Source: Basidiobolus meristosporus CBS 931.73
Taxonomy: Eukaryota; Basidiobolomycota; Basidiobolomycetes; Basidiobolales; Basidiobolaceae
NCBI GenBank assembly: GCA_002104905.1
Contig: MCFE01000427.1
Location: forward strand, 1 to 64,000
Reading direction: 5' to 3'
Length of the DNA stretch: 64,000 bases
Positions 33,375 to 43,695 of this stretch are shown here, piece after piece. The position numbers and the translations under genes were made by a program. A model generated the notes under the pieces. The model saw only the letters and a program-made list of their open reading frames with translations, did no database searches and was not told the origin of the DNA. Each line of letters begins with the position of its first letter. The first letter of the stretch is position 1.

Positions 33375-33714
33375 TGTTGTAAGAGTCTTGAAAATGTTGG
33401 AAGTGATTGGTAAAAAAATAGAATATTGGGTCCCACTTGGTGATTTATTGAATGTAAAAGTAATATTTATACTTTCTCCTGGTCTTGGCCAACCCTAAAC
33501 ACAGAGTATTTTAAGGAAGCTCCTGAGAGCATGTGTGTAAAGATTGGGGCTGTTTGAACAACTTCAAAATTTCTGATGTTCTGAGCACCTGATATTCTGG
33601 GGAAAATATTCCAGATTTAGACAAGGGACTTAATTAGAATTCTCTGCACCATGTAGACAATGATCTCAGTGACTAATTCAGGTGTGTATTTAGGTGAAGC
33701 TGCAAAATTTGCAA
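33375..33714 (-). repeat. Old solo LTR of copia family A
   Basis: TGTTGTAAGAGTCTTGAAAATG at 33375 to about AAATTTGCAAC at 33714, matching the reverse complement of the family A LTR with many differences. Confidence 0.72.
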
Positions 33715-34606
33715 CCTATGATATGATTTGGATGCTAGAGGGATCTCCACTTACTAGGCTCATACCAGTAAAGCTGCAGTAAAGATTCTTGTTACATCAT
33801 CAGGGGGCTCAATTCCATGATTTATCTGCTGATCTAAGTGAAGGTAGAATAAATATTCATTTGAGCTATCTACAAAGCTTATATTGTATGTAGAGAATAA
33901 AACTTTTGGCTGATTAGCTCTATTTGGTTTGCCTGTAGAGAACCTGCAGTTCATAATTCAGCACTTAAACAGGGACAATAAATTTACCCATAACATTTGT
34001 GGATTACTATGAAAGTATTCACCTGGGGTTTAAGTAATATACCTCAGAAGCAGGAACTCCAAGTACCACTGTTGCCAAAGTTGCATATGAGGCTTTGGAT
34101 ACATATGTTTTTGAGATCTTCTCAAGCATCCTGCTGATGCTTTCTTTGCAAGGACACAGTAAAGTAACAGCTTCTCTCAAGCTTGATGTGTCATCAAGCA
34201 GAAACTGTGCAACCTGCAGGTTCTTTCAGCTATCCTCAGTGTCCTGAAGGTGCCAGAAATAATGATGAGCCATCAAGGCAATAGTGTTTCAACAAGTTGC
34301 AGGCATTAATACCAGTATTATTTTAAAGGGAGCTAAGAGATGTGTCAGTTATAAAGGTACTCCTAACAGTAACACTACATAACACTTCTCCTTCAGCAAA
34401 TGCCACAGTAATAGATTGTTGCCTGTGCCAGAGTATCAATGGGTGTATCTATTGAAAGATTTTGATCTTGGCAAACAATTACCAATGCTCAGGCTCACTC
34501 TGCATGAATACCAGAAGCATTATGCAATTTCCTTTCAACTACAGCATAAAATCTGGTTGGTGCTGACTTGATATTTGGCATTGTAAGTCATCTGTAACAG
34601 TAAGGG
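33715..34606. other. AT-rich sequence without a supported gene
   Basis: The open stretch 33954-33760 on the minus strand faintly resembles a copia integrase-to-RT linker, but the support is weak. Nothing else recognised. Confidence 0.35.
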
Positions 34607-34912
34607 TTAGGCATCAGATTGATTAAGTGATTGCAGACAAACAGCACAGCAGTGAGTGTTTGATTGAGCTTGGCAAGTACTGCCAGATGCCATGAGCCCT
34701 GCCTTGTAAGTGGCCATCCTGACCCAACTGCCATATCCATTGGAGTTGGCAACACTTATAAAAATCCTATTTCCATTATAGGCTACAGCATATGCACAAC
34801 ACCGCCTGGTCATGGCTCCTGAATTGTACCAACCAATGGTAGTGTTTTTGACAAGTGATAAAAGTCCCACCAAGGGCACTGGAGAGCAGAGGAGGCAAGT
34901 CAAGAAAAGCAC
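34607..34912 (-). pseudogene. Diverged copy of the 93-residue Cys-rich secreted protein
   Basis: 101-residue open frame, clearly homologous to the genes at 36901 and 38981 (shared: GLLSLV, NSGAM, AVxYNGN, NGxGSWVRMAT, THCCAVCL). It has lost about five of the nine mature cysteines (the GGC, FRC, ATC and ASC positions are changed) and runs past the usual stop. The flank at 35012-35115 matches the flank of the 38981 copy. A decaying paralogue, though still open. Confidence 0.7.
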
Positions 34913-35115
34913 AATAGTGAACCAAGTGCAAGGAAGGGCGATGGGATGGTGGATGAATATACTTTAGCACTCTGTTGTTGCTTTTGTCATGACTACAAGG
35001 GTGCTGATCCATGCTTCCACATTATTGATTGAGTGGATGATCCAGAGAAGTATAGGGTAATCACCAAGGTTTTAATAAATCCATGTCTGTTCTCTAGAAC
35101 ACTATTGAGGACAAG

Positions 35116-36026
35116 CAATCACAAGGGCATTAGTGAACACGGAGTCACAGTTTTGTTGATGCCCACGATGTCTACAGGTGAATGGAAGATGAGCGTGTGA
35201 GCATATATGGGAAAGATCTACGTTGCCAACATTGGTTCGGTGATACGATGCGCTTGAATTTGAGAATGGCAATTACGCCTGCTGATCTGCTTTTTTGGCA
35301 GTTACTTCCGTTGGCACCAGAGCCTATTGGTTCGCAGACAATAAGCGATTTAATGGAAGCAGTACAAATAGACTTCGTTGTGTTCTACACGTGTAGCGAA
35401 TCCATCAATCTGTAGAATTCCAAGTAATTTCCTAATATACCGTTCATCAAAAGAACTGTGTATTTGATGTAACTATAGATAATACCGGCACTGATGAACC
35501 CTCCTCACTTGTGACATAACTCGATTCTATTATCCAATTCATACTTGTAACAAATGAAGATATTATCGTGATTAGCTGAAGCACTTATTTTGTAGCGGGC
35601 TCCTATCATTTTTGCTCCAAAGTCAAGCCCACACACCTGCACACCCAATCTTGCTTACTCCGGCCCATATGTAGCTGTATAAACCATGATATCCATCCGT
35701 ATCAGCTGTAAATGGGATCATGCCAGAGATTGGTAGGCGTATTGGTCCAACACATCTCCATCTGAGTCAATATTCCCAGAGCCTATAAATGAATCATGTG
35801 CGCAGTAACAAGGTGTACGCCTTCGTATCAATATTCTAATGTGTGCAGTAATACTATCTAATCGTGCTACAAGTTAAGCCCGTACTACCGCTATCTACGA
35901 CATCACTTGAAGAAGTGCTACTCTGAAGGATGGGGAAAGAGCATTTCACTAGTCTGCAATGGGAAAATGCTTACTCCCGGCATTAGTATATATAGCAGCC
36001 ATTGCATGCGCTGATAAGCCAAGAAA
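35116..36026. promoter_or_regulatory. Upstream region of the lysozyme gene
   Basis: No supported gene (the open frame 35182-35415 has no motif). A TATATATA box at 35989-35996 lies about 35 bp before the lysozyme ATG. Confidence 0.5.
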
Positions 36027-36518
36027 ATGCAATTTAGCAGCAAGGGTGAGAATCTACTGAAGTCCATCGAGGGCCTATCGTTGCAACCGTACGATGATCA
36101 AAAGGGCCTGAGTTCGGCGCCAATCAAGAGCTGGGTTGCAGGAGCAACCATTGGGTACGGACACCTGATCCCCAGCGCTCAGTGGAGCAAGTACAAGAGC
36201 GGCATCACCAAGGCCGAGGCTGAAGCCCTTTTCCAAGCCGACCTCAAGCCATTCGTGCAGGCTGTCAACGATTCGGCCAAAGTGAAGCTCCAGCAGCAGT
36301 TTGATGCCTGCGTGCTTTTATGCTTCAACATTGGCGTTAGTGCATTCAAGACCTCCTCTGTAGTCAAGATCCTGAACGGGCAAACCACCAGCTACCCCTC
36401 CCTGGAAGCGGCCTGGAAAGCCTGGAACAAGAGCCAAGGACAGGTGAATGCTGGACTGGTCAACAGACGAAATGCCGAATGGAAAATCTATACACAAGGA
36501 ATCTACGAGAAGTGGTAG
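36027..36518 (+). CDS. Phage-type (GH24) lysozyme
   Basis: 163 residues, intronless. It hydrolyses the MurNAc-GlcNAc bond of bacterial peptidoglycan. Diagnostic features: catalytic Glu 15 in LLKSIEGLSLQPYDD, Asp 23/24, Thr 41 in ATIGYGHLI (the E-D-T triad of T4-type lysozymes), DACVLLCFNIG, and the C-terminal VNRRNAEWKIYTQG. Normal length for a bare GH24 domain. No signal peptide is visible from this start, so export would need another route or an unrecognised upstream exon. The family is mainly bacterial and phage, suggesting ancient acquisition (inference). It is now in a fungal setting, with a TATA box and an AATAAA at 36551. Flanked by copies of the 93-residue Cys-rich gene; a fossil second lysozyme lies at about 38021. 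Confidence 0.88.
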   Translation: MQFSSKGENLLKSIEGLSLQPYDDQKGLSSAPIKSWVAGATIGYGHLIPSAQWSKYKSGITKAEAEALFQADLKPFVQAVNDSAKVKLQQQFDACVLLCFNIGVSAFKTSSVVKILNGQTTSYPSLEAAWKAWNKSQGQVNAGLVNRRNAEWKIYTQGIYEKW

Positions 36519-36900
36519 CAGATGATGTTAGTTGGAATCCTAAAATGAGCAAATAAACATCCATCTGATTTCTGTGTTCATTGCCCTCCAACGAAGTACA
36601 ATACATTTGCTGATATTATGATATAATCAGAAAGAATTGGAATAACTCCACATGGATAATGATATCATTTTCCCCCTAATTCTTATATAGTGTTGTCGGT
36701 AATCCCTACTCCAAATGCACTCGTTGACTCATCTCTATATAGGAAATCACGCATTGTGGAGAGGCTTGGATCTAAAATATAATTGGGCACACTATGCAAT
36801 GTATGGACCCTTACTAGTACTCAACAAGCATCCACACGCTTTTCTAGATCCCTTAACCTACAATTCATTTATTACTTAGCACAACCGTAATATACGGTGA

Positions 36901-37182
36901 TTACAGACAAACAGCACAGCAGTGAGTGTTTGGTTGAGCTTGACATGTACCGCAAGATGCCGTGAGGCCAGCCTCGCAAGTGGCCATCCTGACCCAGCTG
37001 CCATTTCCGTTGGAGTCGGCAACACATCTGAAAATCCCATTTCCATTATAGCCCACAGCATATGTACAAGGCCGCCCGGCCATGGCTCCTGAATTGCACC
37101 CACCAACGATAGCGCTTTCGACAAGTGATAAGAGCCCCACCGAGGGCATCAGAGAGCAGAGGAGGCAAATGAAGAAACGCAT
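36901..37182 (-). CDS. 93-residue Cys-rich secreted protein, copy 1
   Basis: No family recognised. Signal peptide at about residues 1-23 (RFFICLLCSLMPSVGLLSLV). The mature part is about 70 residues with nine Cys, including GGCNSGAM, RPCTYAVGYNGNG, FRCVADSNGNGSW, TCEAGLTASCGTC and HCCAVCL at the very end. The spacing suggests a disulfide-stabilised secreted mini-protein (inference). A TATAAAT box lies about 45 bp upstream on the minus strand (37226-37232). Identical in protein to the copy at 38981-39262; the diverged third copy is at 34607. The frames that overlap it on the same strand are shadows. Confidence 0.8.
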   Translation of the reverse strand: MRFFICLLCSLMPSVGLLSLVESAIVGGCNSGAMAGRPCTYAVGYNGNGIFRCVADSNGNGSWVRMATCEAGLTASCGTCQAQPNTHCCAVCL

Positions 37183-37382
37183 GATAGTGAACCAAGTGTA
37201 AGGAAGAGTGATGGGATGATGGACGATTTATACTGTGGCACTCCTGTTGTCCCTTTTCGACCTTAGTCATGGATACAAGGATGCTAATCCATGCTTAGTG
37301 CTAATAACTAAGGTTTGAGAAAATCCATATCTGCTCCCTAGAATACTATTCAGGACAAGAGGGGAGCGCACAGAAGTTTAGT

Positions 37383-38637
37383 GCTGCAGTAAGCGGCATT
37401 GTTCCTGCTTTTGATTTACTACCCCTCATGCCGATATTTGGTAATAGCTTAGCAACCAAAAACAGGCCATCATGCATACCATCCTGTAGTTGATTAGTAA
37501 TAGCAATGCTGTAACAATACCGATGTACTGTTCAGCGTTGATTATGAGGATTTAGTAACAAGAGAGAAGGCACTAGTGGGTTTCTGTATAAAGAGACAGT
37601 TAGCTGCAGATGAATGAAAAATGGGAGCGTATATTGAACAACGTATATGAAATAAACAAAAGTCAATATTTATTACGATTGGAAATATTCAGCCTGCAGT
37701 TTCGTTGGATTCAGTGGCTGTTGGTGCTTTTGCTCGCTACACAACCAAATCAAATCAATCAATCGGCATAATCATAAGTGGTTACCCGATGTTTCATTTG
37801 TCAACAGCTTTCAATTGATCCTGGTTGTATGTGAATATAGGTAGATGTAGACACCAATGTACCCTCACTTTCTTGTTCATCCACAGCAATATTAATGCTG
37901 ATGCTTCCAATTGAATTTAAACTTGCATTTTAGCGACTTACACCCACTTCTCAGCTCATGCACATACTAGAGAAGAATACGGCTAAACTAAGGGGTATTA
38001 ACCCTAACCCTAAGTCGACTTCAAGATATTTGTGCAGGCGGTCAACGACTAAGTTGGTATCCTAAAAGTTGCACGAACCAATAAAAATCATCGAACAAAT
38101 ACTTGCTGACAACTGGCACACGTTATCCAGATTGACCATCGAAAGTCACAACGATTTCAACCTGACTGTCGCAATATTGGTAGTGGGCTATTAGCAGCAT
38201 AAGCAACGAGGAGAACTTTTGTTCCTGAATGGTGTGCTATTCGGCAGTACTCGTGGAAATAGACTCTTTGGAGTCAATGCTACAGCCAAATCGGAAGATT
38301 CTGAGCTATTGTGACAACCAAGTGAAAGATATTGGGCATTAAAAATATTGCTTCACACATTCCAGCCAATTTCGAGGATTCCGGGCATTAAAAATAAACA
38401 TCCACCAACTAAAGCCATTGCAATATGGTTTTTTGCCTAAAAGTAAATATTGAAATCAAATCGTTTGATCACCCTACTGTTCCATAGGCCTCATTAGATT
38501 TTCATTTGCTCAAACTATCGAACAAGTACTGTGCATCATCAACAATAAGTGAATATATATGGGAATACCAACGGTCGATTCAGGGACAGTTAGCATGATC
38601 TTTTGCATATTATGGGAACAAGAATGTGTGATTTCTT
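37383..38637. other. Intergenic region with a lysozyme fossil
   Basis: No intact gene. At about 38021-38062 the plus strand resembles bases 36236-36277 of the lysozyme gene (GTCGACTTCAAG, GTGCAGG, GTCAACGA), roughly 30 of 37 positions, with no open frame around it. This shows that a second lysozyme once lay here. An AACCCTAACCCTAA string sits beside it (38009-38022). Confidence 0.6.
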
Positions 38638-38945
38638 CTAATTTTCTGGACAAAATACTAGGTTAGTGAAGCTGATTTCTGCGACATATTCTCCCCTTAA
38701 CTTTTCGTAGCAGCAATAATACTCATGGTTGACCTCGTTGGCTTGATACCAAACATTGTAATTCTTGCTCTGAGCAGTCATGACCATACTGAGATGCATG
38801 TCAAATCTGCAAATCAGGCAGCTTTCAAAGAGAACATCAGATATTTGAAGGGCCTCAAAATCTTGAGAATCGATTGATATGGAACTCACGCGCAATAATA
38901 GACTAAGAGTTGCTAACACTAAACAGGCGTGGTAATTACCAGATC
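38638..38945 (-). other. Possible small Cys-containing ORF, unsupported start
   Basis: Open minus-strand stretch downstream of the Cys-rich gene. It reads a hydrophobic run (ACLVLATLSLLLRVSS), then CLICRFDMHL, then YYCCYEK and ends FCPEN. It looks like a small secreted protein but has no ATG before the hydrophobic run, so it needs an unseen 5' exon or is a relic. Confidence 0.3.
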
Positions 38946-38980
38946 TATTTATTACTAAATACAACTGTGATATATGGTGA

Positions 38981-39262
38981 TTACAGACAAACAGCACAGC
39001 AGTGAGTGTTTGGTTGAGCTTGACATGTACCGCAAGATGCCGTGAGGCCAGCCTCGCAAGTGGCCATCCTGACCCAGCTGCCATTTCCGTTGGAGTCGGC
39101 AACACATCTGAAAATCCCATTTCCATTATAGCCCACAGCATATGTACAAGGCCGCCCGGCCATGGCTCCTGAATTGCACCCACCAACGATAGCGCTTTCG
39201 ACAAGTGATAAGAGCCCCACCGAGGGCATCAGAGAGCAGAGGAGGCAAATGAAGAAACGCAT
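38981..39262 (-). CDS. 93-residue Cys-rich secreted protein, copy 2
   Basis: Protein identical to copy 1 at 36901-37182, including signal peptide and all nine mature cysteines. At least 200 bp of upstream flank also match, with the TATAAAT box at about 39306-39312, while the flank continues (39361-39490) in common with the diverged copy at 34607. The identical coding sequence points to recent segmental duplication or gene conversion. Confidence 0.8.
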   Translation of the reverse strand: MRFFICLLCSLMPSVGLLSLVESAIVGGCNSGAMAGRPCTYAVGYNGNGIFRCVADSNGNGSWVRMATCEAGLTASCGTCQAQPNTHCCAVCL

Positions 39263-39826
39263 GATAGTGAACCAAGTGTAAGGAAGAGTGATGGGATGGT
39301 GGATGATTTATACTGTGGCACTCCTGCTGCCCCTTTTCGGGCATTTTCATGGATGCAAGGGTACTAATCCATGCTTCCACATTACTGATAGAGTGGATGA
39401 TCCAGAGAAGCATGGGGTAATTACCAAGGCTTTAGTGAATCCATGTTTGTTCCCTGCAGAACTACTGAGGACGAGAGCGCAGCGCACAGAAGAAGTCAAG
39501 TGCAGCAGCAAGCGGGTTTATTCCAGCTCTGGATTTACCGACCATCCATGCGGATATTTGGTGATGGCTTAGCAGTCAAGAACAGGCCATCATGTACATT
39601 ATACTCTAATTGCTTGGAATCAACAATGCTACTACAATAGCACTATTATAGTCACCAAAACTGATTCCTTCATTTCAATTCAATAATCATCTGACAAATA
39701 GATTTTATTAATGATTCTTACTCAATGAAAGTACAAAAATACTACTGGTTGATTGCATGTTGGCCGGTGACTATTGACATGAATTCAGGATCTAGCTAAT
39801 ATCAATCAATCGCCTGTGAAAGTCAG

Positions 39827-40066
39827 CTAATCGCTGCATTGAATGAGGGAGCATGACTTGCAGTTGGTGTAGTTGGGCCAGCCTTGGGCTTGGCATTTCA
39901 CATTCTGGTCAGTGCACTGCACGGTGGTTCCGGAGACATAGCAAGATCTGGTACCGAGGGAGAGGGCGCTGGCACACTTCTGGGCGGAGGAGCCGCATTG
40001 AAGAGAGAACTGGGTGGCGCTGACGGCCAAGCCGAAGAAAGCGATGACAAGAGCAGCAGTACGCAT
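39827..40066 (-). CDS. 8-Cys small secreted protein, tandem copy 1
   Basis: 79 residues, no recognised family. Signal peptide 1-17 (RTAALVIAFFGLAVSA), then a mature part of about 62 residues with eight evenly spaced cysteines (LQCGSSAQKC, SCYVSGTTVQC, VKCQAQGWPNYTNC, KSCSLIQC). There is no CC pair, so it is not a hydrophobin. One N-glycosylation sequon (NYTN). Residue 34 is Ala. TATAAAAG on the minus strand at 40126-40133, about 60 bp upstream. First of four copies spaced about 1.1-1.2 kb. Its 3' flank differs from the other three, so it may be the oldest or the array border. Confidence 0.82.
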   Translation of the reverse strand: MRTAALVIAFFGLAVSATQFSLQCGSSAQKCASALSLGTRSCYVSGTTVQCTDQNVKCQAQGWPNYTNCKSCSLIQCSD

Positions 40067-40930
40067 TAGTGTAGATGGAGTTGGAGCGTTGTAGGTGTTT
40101 GTGATGTCCGTAGGTACTGCGTTGATCTTTTATAACAGACAGCTTTAGTTGAGATACCGTAAAAATGGAGTCGGACAGAGGATTCTGCACTTCTCCAGGT
40201 CACACTATCATGCGGACTATTTTTAGTGGCTGAGGAAAAGAGCCGGCTCGGCTTGATGAATTGATAGGCCTAGTCAAGCAAGGATTTTATGGACCACTAT
40301 CCGCATTCTTAGCCCCGGGTTACGAGACATTACTCCATAAAGAACCTCACATCAAAATTGGTGATTGATAATGAAATGCAACGGTGTAAAGCCCCTGGCT
40401 GGAATGGCTATATCCTAGCACCAGCCTTTGATAAGTCGACCCAATGGAAAGCAAAAGGAAAGTGGGATAAATCTCCGGTACAACTGAAAGGGCCAATAAG
40501 ATTGATTGATTCGCTGGCGAGAGGTTACGCCACGAGTAAGTTCAGTAAGACTGTTACATCAGTATAGCGCAACCCATGAGTGGAAAATTGAAACAATCAA
40601 TTCTCTGGTACAATGTCGATCTGACCCATATTAGTGAAATAGTACAAAATCATCAGAGATGTTTAACAAGGTTATTGGTCCATGCTTATTATGAATTCCT
40701 TGACACAATTCCGGTCCATTCCATGCTTGAAAATGAAGTTGCACAAAACCTTATTAAACAACTAACGAGATGCCTTCGTATTTTGTTTCATTTATTCACA
40801 AAGGTTGCTAGCTGACACTTTAAATTTGATGAAAATGCTGAATGATAACCGGGTTCAATCAGAATGACCTGATGATGCTTGCCAGGTCAAGGTAGCCTCG
40901 GAATCGCATTCAGTCGCCAGTAAAAGCCAG

Positions 40931-41170
40931 CTAATCGCTGCATTGAATGAGGGAGCATGACTTGCAGTTGGTGTAGTTGGGCCAGCCTTGGGCTTGGCAT
41001 TTCACATTCTGGTCGGTGCATTGCACGGTGGTTCCGGAGACATAGCAAGATCTGGTACCGAGGGAGAGGGAGCTGGCACACTTCTGGGCGGAGGAGCCGC
41101 ATTGGAGAGAGAACTGGGTGGCGCTGACGGCCAAGCCGAAGAAAGCGATGACAAGAGCAGCAGTACGCAT
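40931..41170 (-). CDS. 8-Cys small secreted protein, tandem copy 2
   Basis: Same 79-residue protein as copy 1 except Ser at residue 34. TATAAAAA box near 41232. The 3' flank (GAATCGCATTCAGTCGCCAG) is shared with copies 3 and 4, and upstream non-coding DNA shares segments with the other copies, so the whole ~1.1-kb unit was duplicated. Confidence 0.82.
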   Translation of the reverse strand: MRTAALVIAFFGLAVSATQFSLQCGSSAQKCASSLSLGTRSCYVSGTTVQCTDQNVKCQAQGWPNYTNCKSCSLIQCSD

Positions 41171-42125
41171 TGGTATAGAAGAAGGTAGAACTTTGCAGAT
41201 GTTCGTGATGACTAGAGGTGTCTTGTTGCCTTTTTATAGCAGATGGGCATATTCAAAAAACTGGAAAAACGAAGCGAATTGACCAGAGGATTCCCGCTCC
41301 GTAAGGTCGTACTAATGTCCACAATTAAGATACAGGAAAAATGGAGTAGGACAGAGTACTATACACTTCTCCAGGTTACATTATCTTGCGGAGTATCTTC
41401 AGTTGTGTGTCCAGAATGCCTAATTGCTGAAGAAAAGAGCCGACTCGGCTTGATGGGGTTTGATAGGCGCAATCAAGCAAGGATTTCCACGACCACTATC
41501 CACAACCGATTTACGAGTTATTGCTTCATTACGATTCTCACTTCGGAGTTGGTAATTAATAGTGAGAAGTAACTATGCAAAGTCCCTGGCTGTAAAGGCT
41601 CAAGACTAGGCCTGGCCTACAGCACATCGACCCATTGAAGAACGTTGGGAAGGTAGGAGTAATATCCGGCACAACCGAAAGAGCAATAGCCGTCGAGAGT
41701 ATAGAATGATTATCTGATGGGAAGTAGCGCCACTAGTAAGCTCAGTAGGATTTTTGTTTCGATTCAAATGCAATCCAGATGGAGCAGCCCATGAGTGGAA
41801 AATCGGAACAAATCAATTCTCAGGTACAACGTCGATCCATTCCATATCTGGAAGCGAAATAGTCCAAAACCATCTGCACTGTTCAAGTCATCCAGGTTAA
41901 TAATTGATACTTACTACGGATTCTCAGGCACAATACCGATCTACTTCATATTGGCAAGTGAGGGTGCACAAAATCCAGAACTTGTTAAAACTAATGAAAT
42001 ATATTGAAATTTTATTTGATTTATTAAAAATGTTATAAGATAACCGCATTCTTTCAGATAGACCTGATGATGTTTGCCAGGTCAACGTAGCCTCGGAACC
42101 GCATTCAGTCGCCAGTAAAAGCCAG

Positions 42126-42365
42126 CTAATCGCTGCATTGAATGAGGGAGCATGACTTGCAGTTGGTGTAGTTGGGCCAGCCTTGGGCTTGGCATTTCAC
42201 ATTCTGGTCAGTGCACTGCACGGTGGTTCCGGAGACATAGCAAGATCTGGTACCGAGGGAGAGGGCGCTGGCACACTTCTGGGCGGAGGAGCCGCATTGG
42301 AGAGAGAACTGGGTGGCGCTGACGGCCAAGCCGAAGAAAGCGATGACAAGAGCAGCAGTACGCAT
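42126..42365 (-). CDS. 8-Cys small secreted protein, tandem copy 3
   Basis: Protein identical to copy 1 (Ala 34). The proximal upstream sequence is nearly identical to that of copy 2, including the TATAAAAA box near 42427. Flanks therefore pair it with copy 2 while residue 34 pairs it with copy 1, suggesting gene conversion among copies. Confidence 0.82.
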   Translation of the reverse strand: MRTAALVIAFFGLAVSATQFSLQCGSSAQKCASALSLGTRSCYVSGTTVQCTDQNVKCQAQGWPNYTNCKSCSLIQCSD

Positions 42366-43311
42366 TGGTATAGAAGAAGGTAGAACTTTGCAGATGTTCG
42401 TGATGACTAGAGGTGTCTTGTTGCATTTTTATAGCAGATGGGCATATTCAAGAAACTGGAAAAACGAAGCGAATTGACCAGAGGATTCCGCGCTCCGTAT
42501 GGTCGCACCAATATGCATGGTACCGTTGGCTGTGTCGGGTATGTCTAGAATATGTCTTTATGTTTGACGGAAATAGCTGATGCGGTTTGATTGGTAAAAT
42601 CTCGCCAGCACAGCAAGAGATGTGACAATCGTTTACCACAAGTAATTACCACGGGCCATTGCTTCACAAAGATCCTCCCATCAGAATTTGTATTCACGAG
42701 TGGAAATCTGACAGAAACGGCTGACGACTAGGCCGAATCTACGTTAGTGCAACCTATTAGAGAATACGAGAAATCGGATACAATATCCCGCAAAACTCGA
42801 AGTTCACTGGTCGTAAATAAAGCCGATTGGTTCACTGGCTTATATTAATATTGTCCACATAATCCAGATGGAGAAATACGTACACATAAACAGCAATAAC
42901 CAACCAATCAATGCCCGGTACGGTGTGTGCAATTGAAGGTAAAAAATAATCCGAACTTTCATTTTATCCAATTATTCGGCCAAATCGGCGCTGTAAAGGA
43001 TTGATTTTATTTGTATGTAATAAATTTCAGTTTGGAAATAATTCACTTGCTGTTGTCCTGATCATGCCTGCATAATATATTCGGTTAGTGTCATCCTGTT
43101 ATGTCTCACGAGAGTTAAGCCAACCGGGATAATGAGCAAAGGGTGAATCGTTTCTTTATTTATTAAGGTCACAGCTCCAATCCATGTGCAGTAATACTTG
43201 AAACTGTTGAAAATGTTGTGTAATAAAGGCGGTTCTCAACGAAAAAGTTCTGATGATGCTTGCCAGGTCAAGGTAGCCTCGGAATCGCATTCAGTCGCCA
43301 TTAAAAGCCAG

Positions 43312-43551
43312 CTAATCGCTGCATTGGATGAGGGAGCATGACTTGCAGTTGGTGTAGTTGGGCCAGCCTTGGGCTTGGCATTTCACATTCTGGTCGGTGC
43401 ACTGCACGGTGGTTCCGGAGACATAGCAAGATCTGGTACCGAGGGAGAGGGAGCTGGCACACTTCTGGGCGGAGGAGCCGCATTGGAGAGAGAACTGGGT
43501 GGCGCTGACGGCCAAGCCGAAGAAAGCGATGACAAGAGCAGCAGTACGCAT
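43312..43551 (-). CDS. 8-Cys small secreted protein, tandem copy 4
   Basis: Protein identical to copy 2 (Ser 34). The frame is open upstream (to 43695), but the start at 43551 gives the signal peptide conserved in the other copies. TATATA-type box near 43614. Last unit of the array. Confidence 0.82.
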   Translation of the reverse strand: MRTAALVIAFFGLAVSATQFSLQCGSSAQKCASSLSLGTRSCYVSGTTVQCTDQNVKCQAQGWPNYTNCKSCSLIQCSD

Positions 43552-43695
43552 TGGTGTAGATGAAGTTAGAACTTTGCAAGTGTTTGCAAAATCTACAGGT
43601 ACCATCCTCCACTTATATATCAGTTGACTACAATAGCGATCCAGGGAATATAAAGTGAGCATGACCGAGAGTATCTTCTTTCTCGACCATGTCAT

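Noticed and set aside
38009-38022. Telomere-like AACCCTAACCCTAA (also GGGTTAGGGTTAA at 55853)
   Set aside because: Only about two units each; expected by chance or as a repair scar, not evidence of a telomere or fusion.
36876-39204. Alternative minus-strand frames MSKALSLVGAIQ... over the 93-residue genes
   Set aside because: Shifted-frame shadows of the Cys-rich protein, which alone has a signal peptide and a conserved Cys pattern.
39884-43563. Plus-strand frames antisense to the 8-Cys genes (MGLAFHILV...)
   Set aside because: Exact antisense shadows present in every copy, without a signal peptide or start context.
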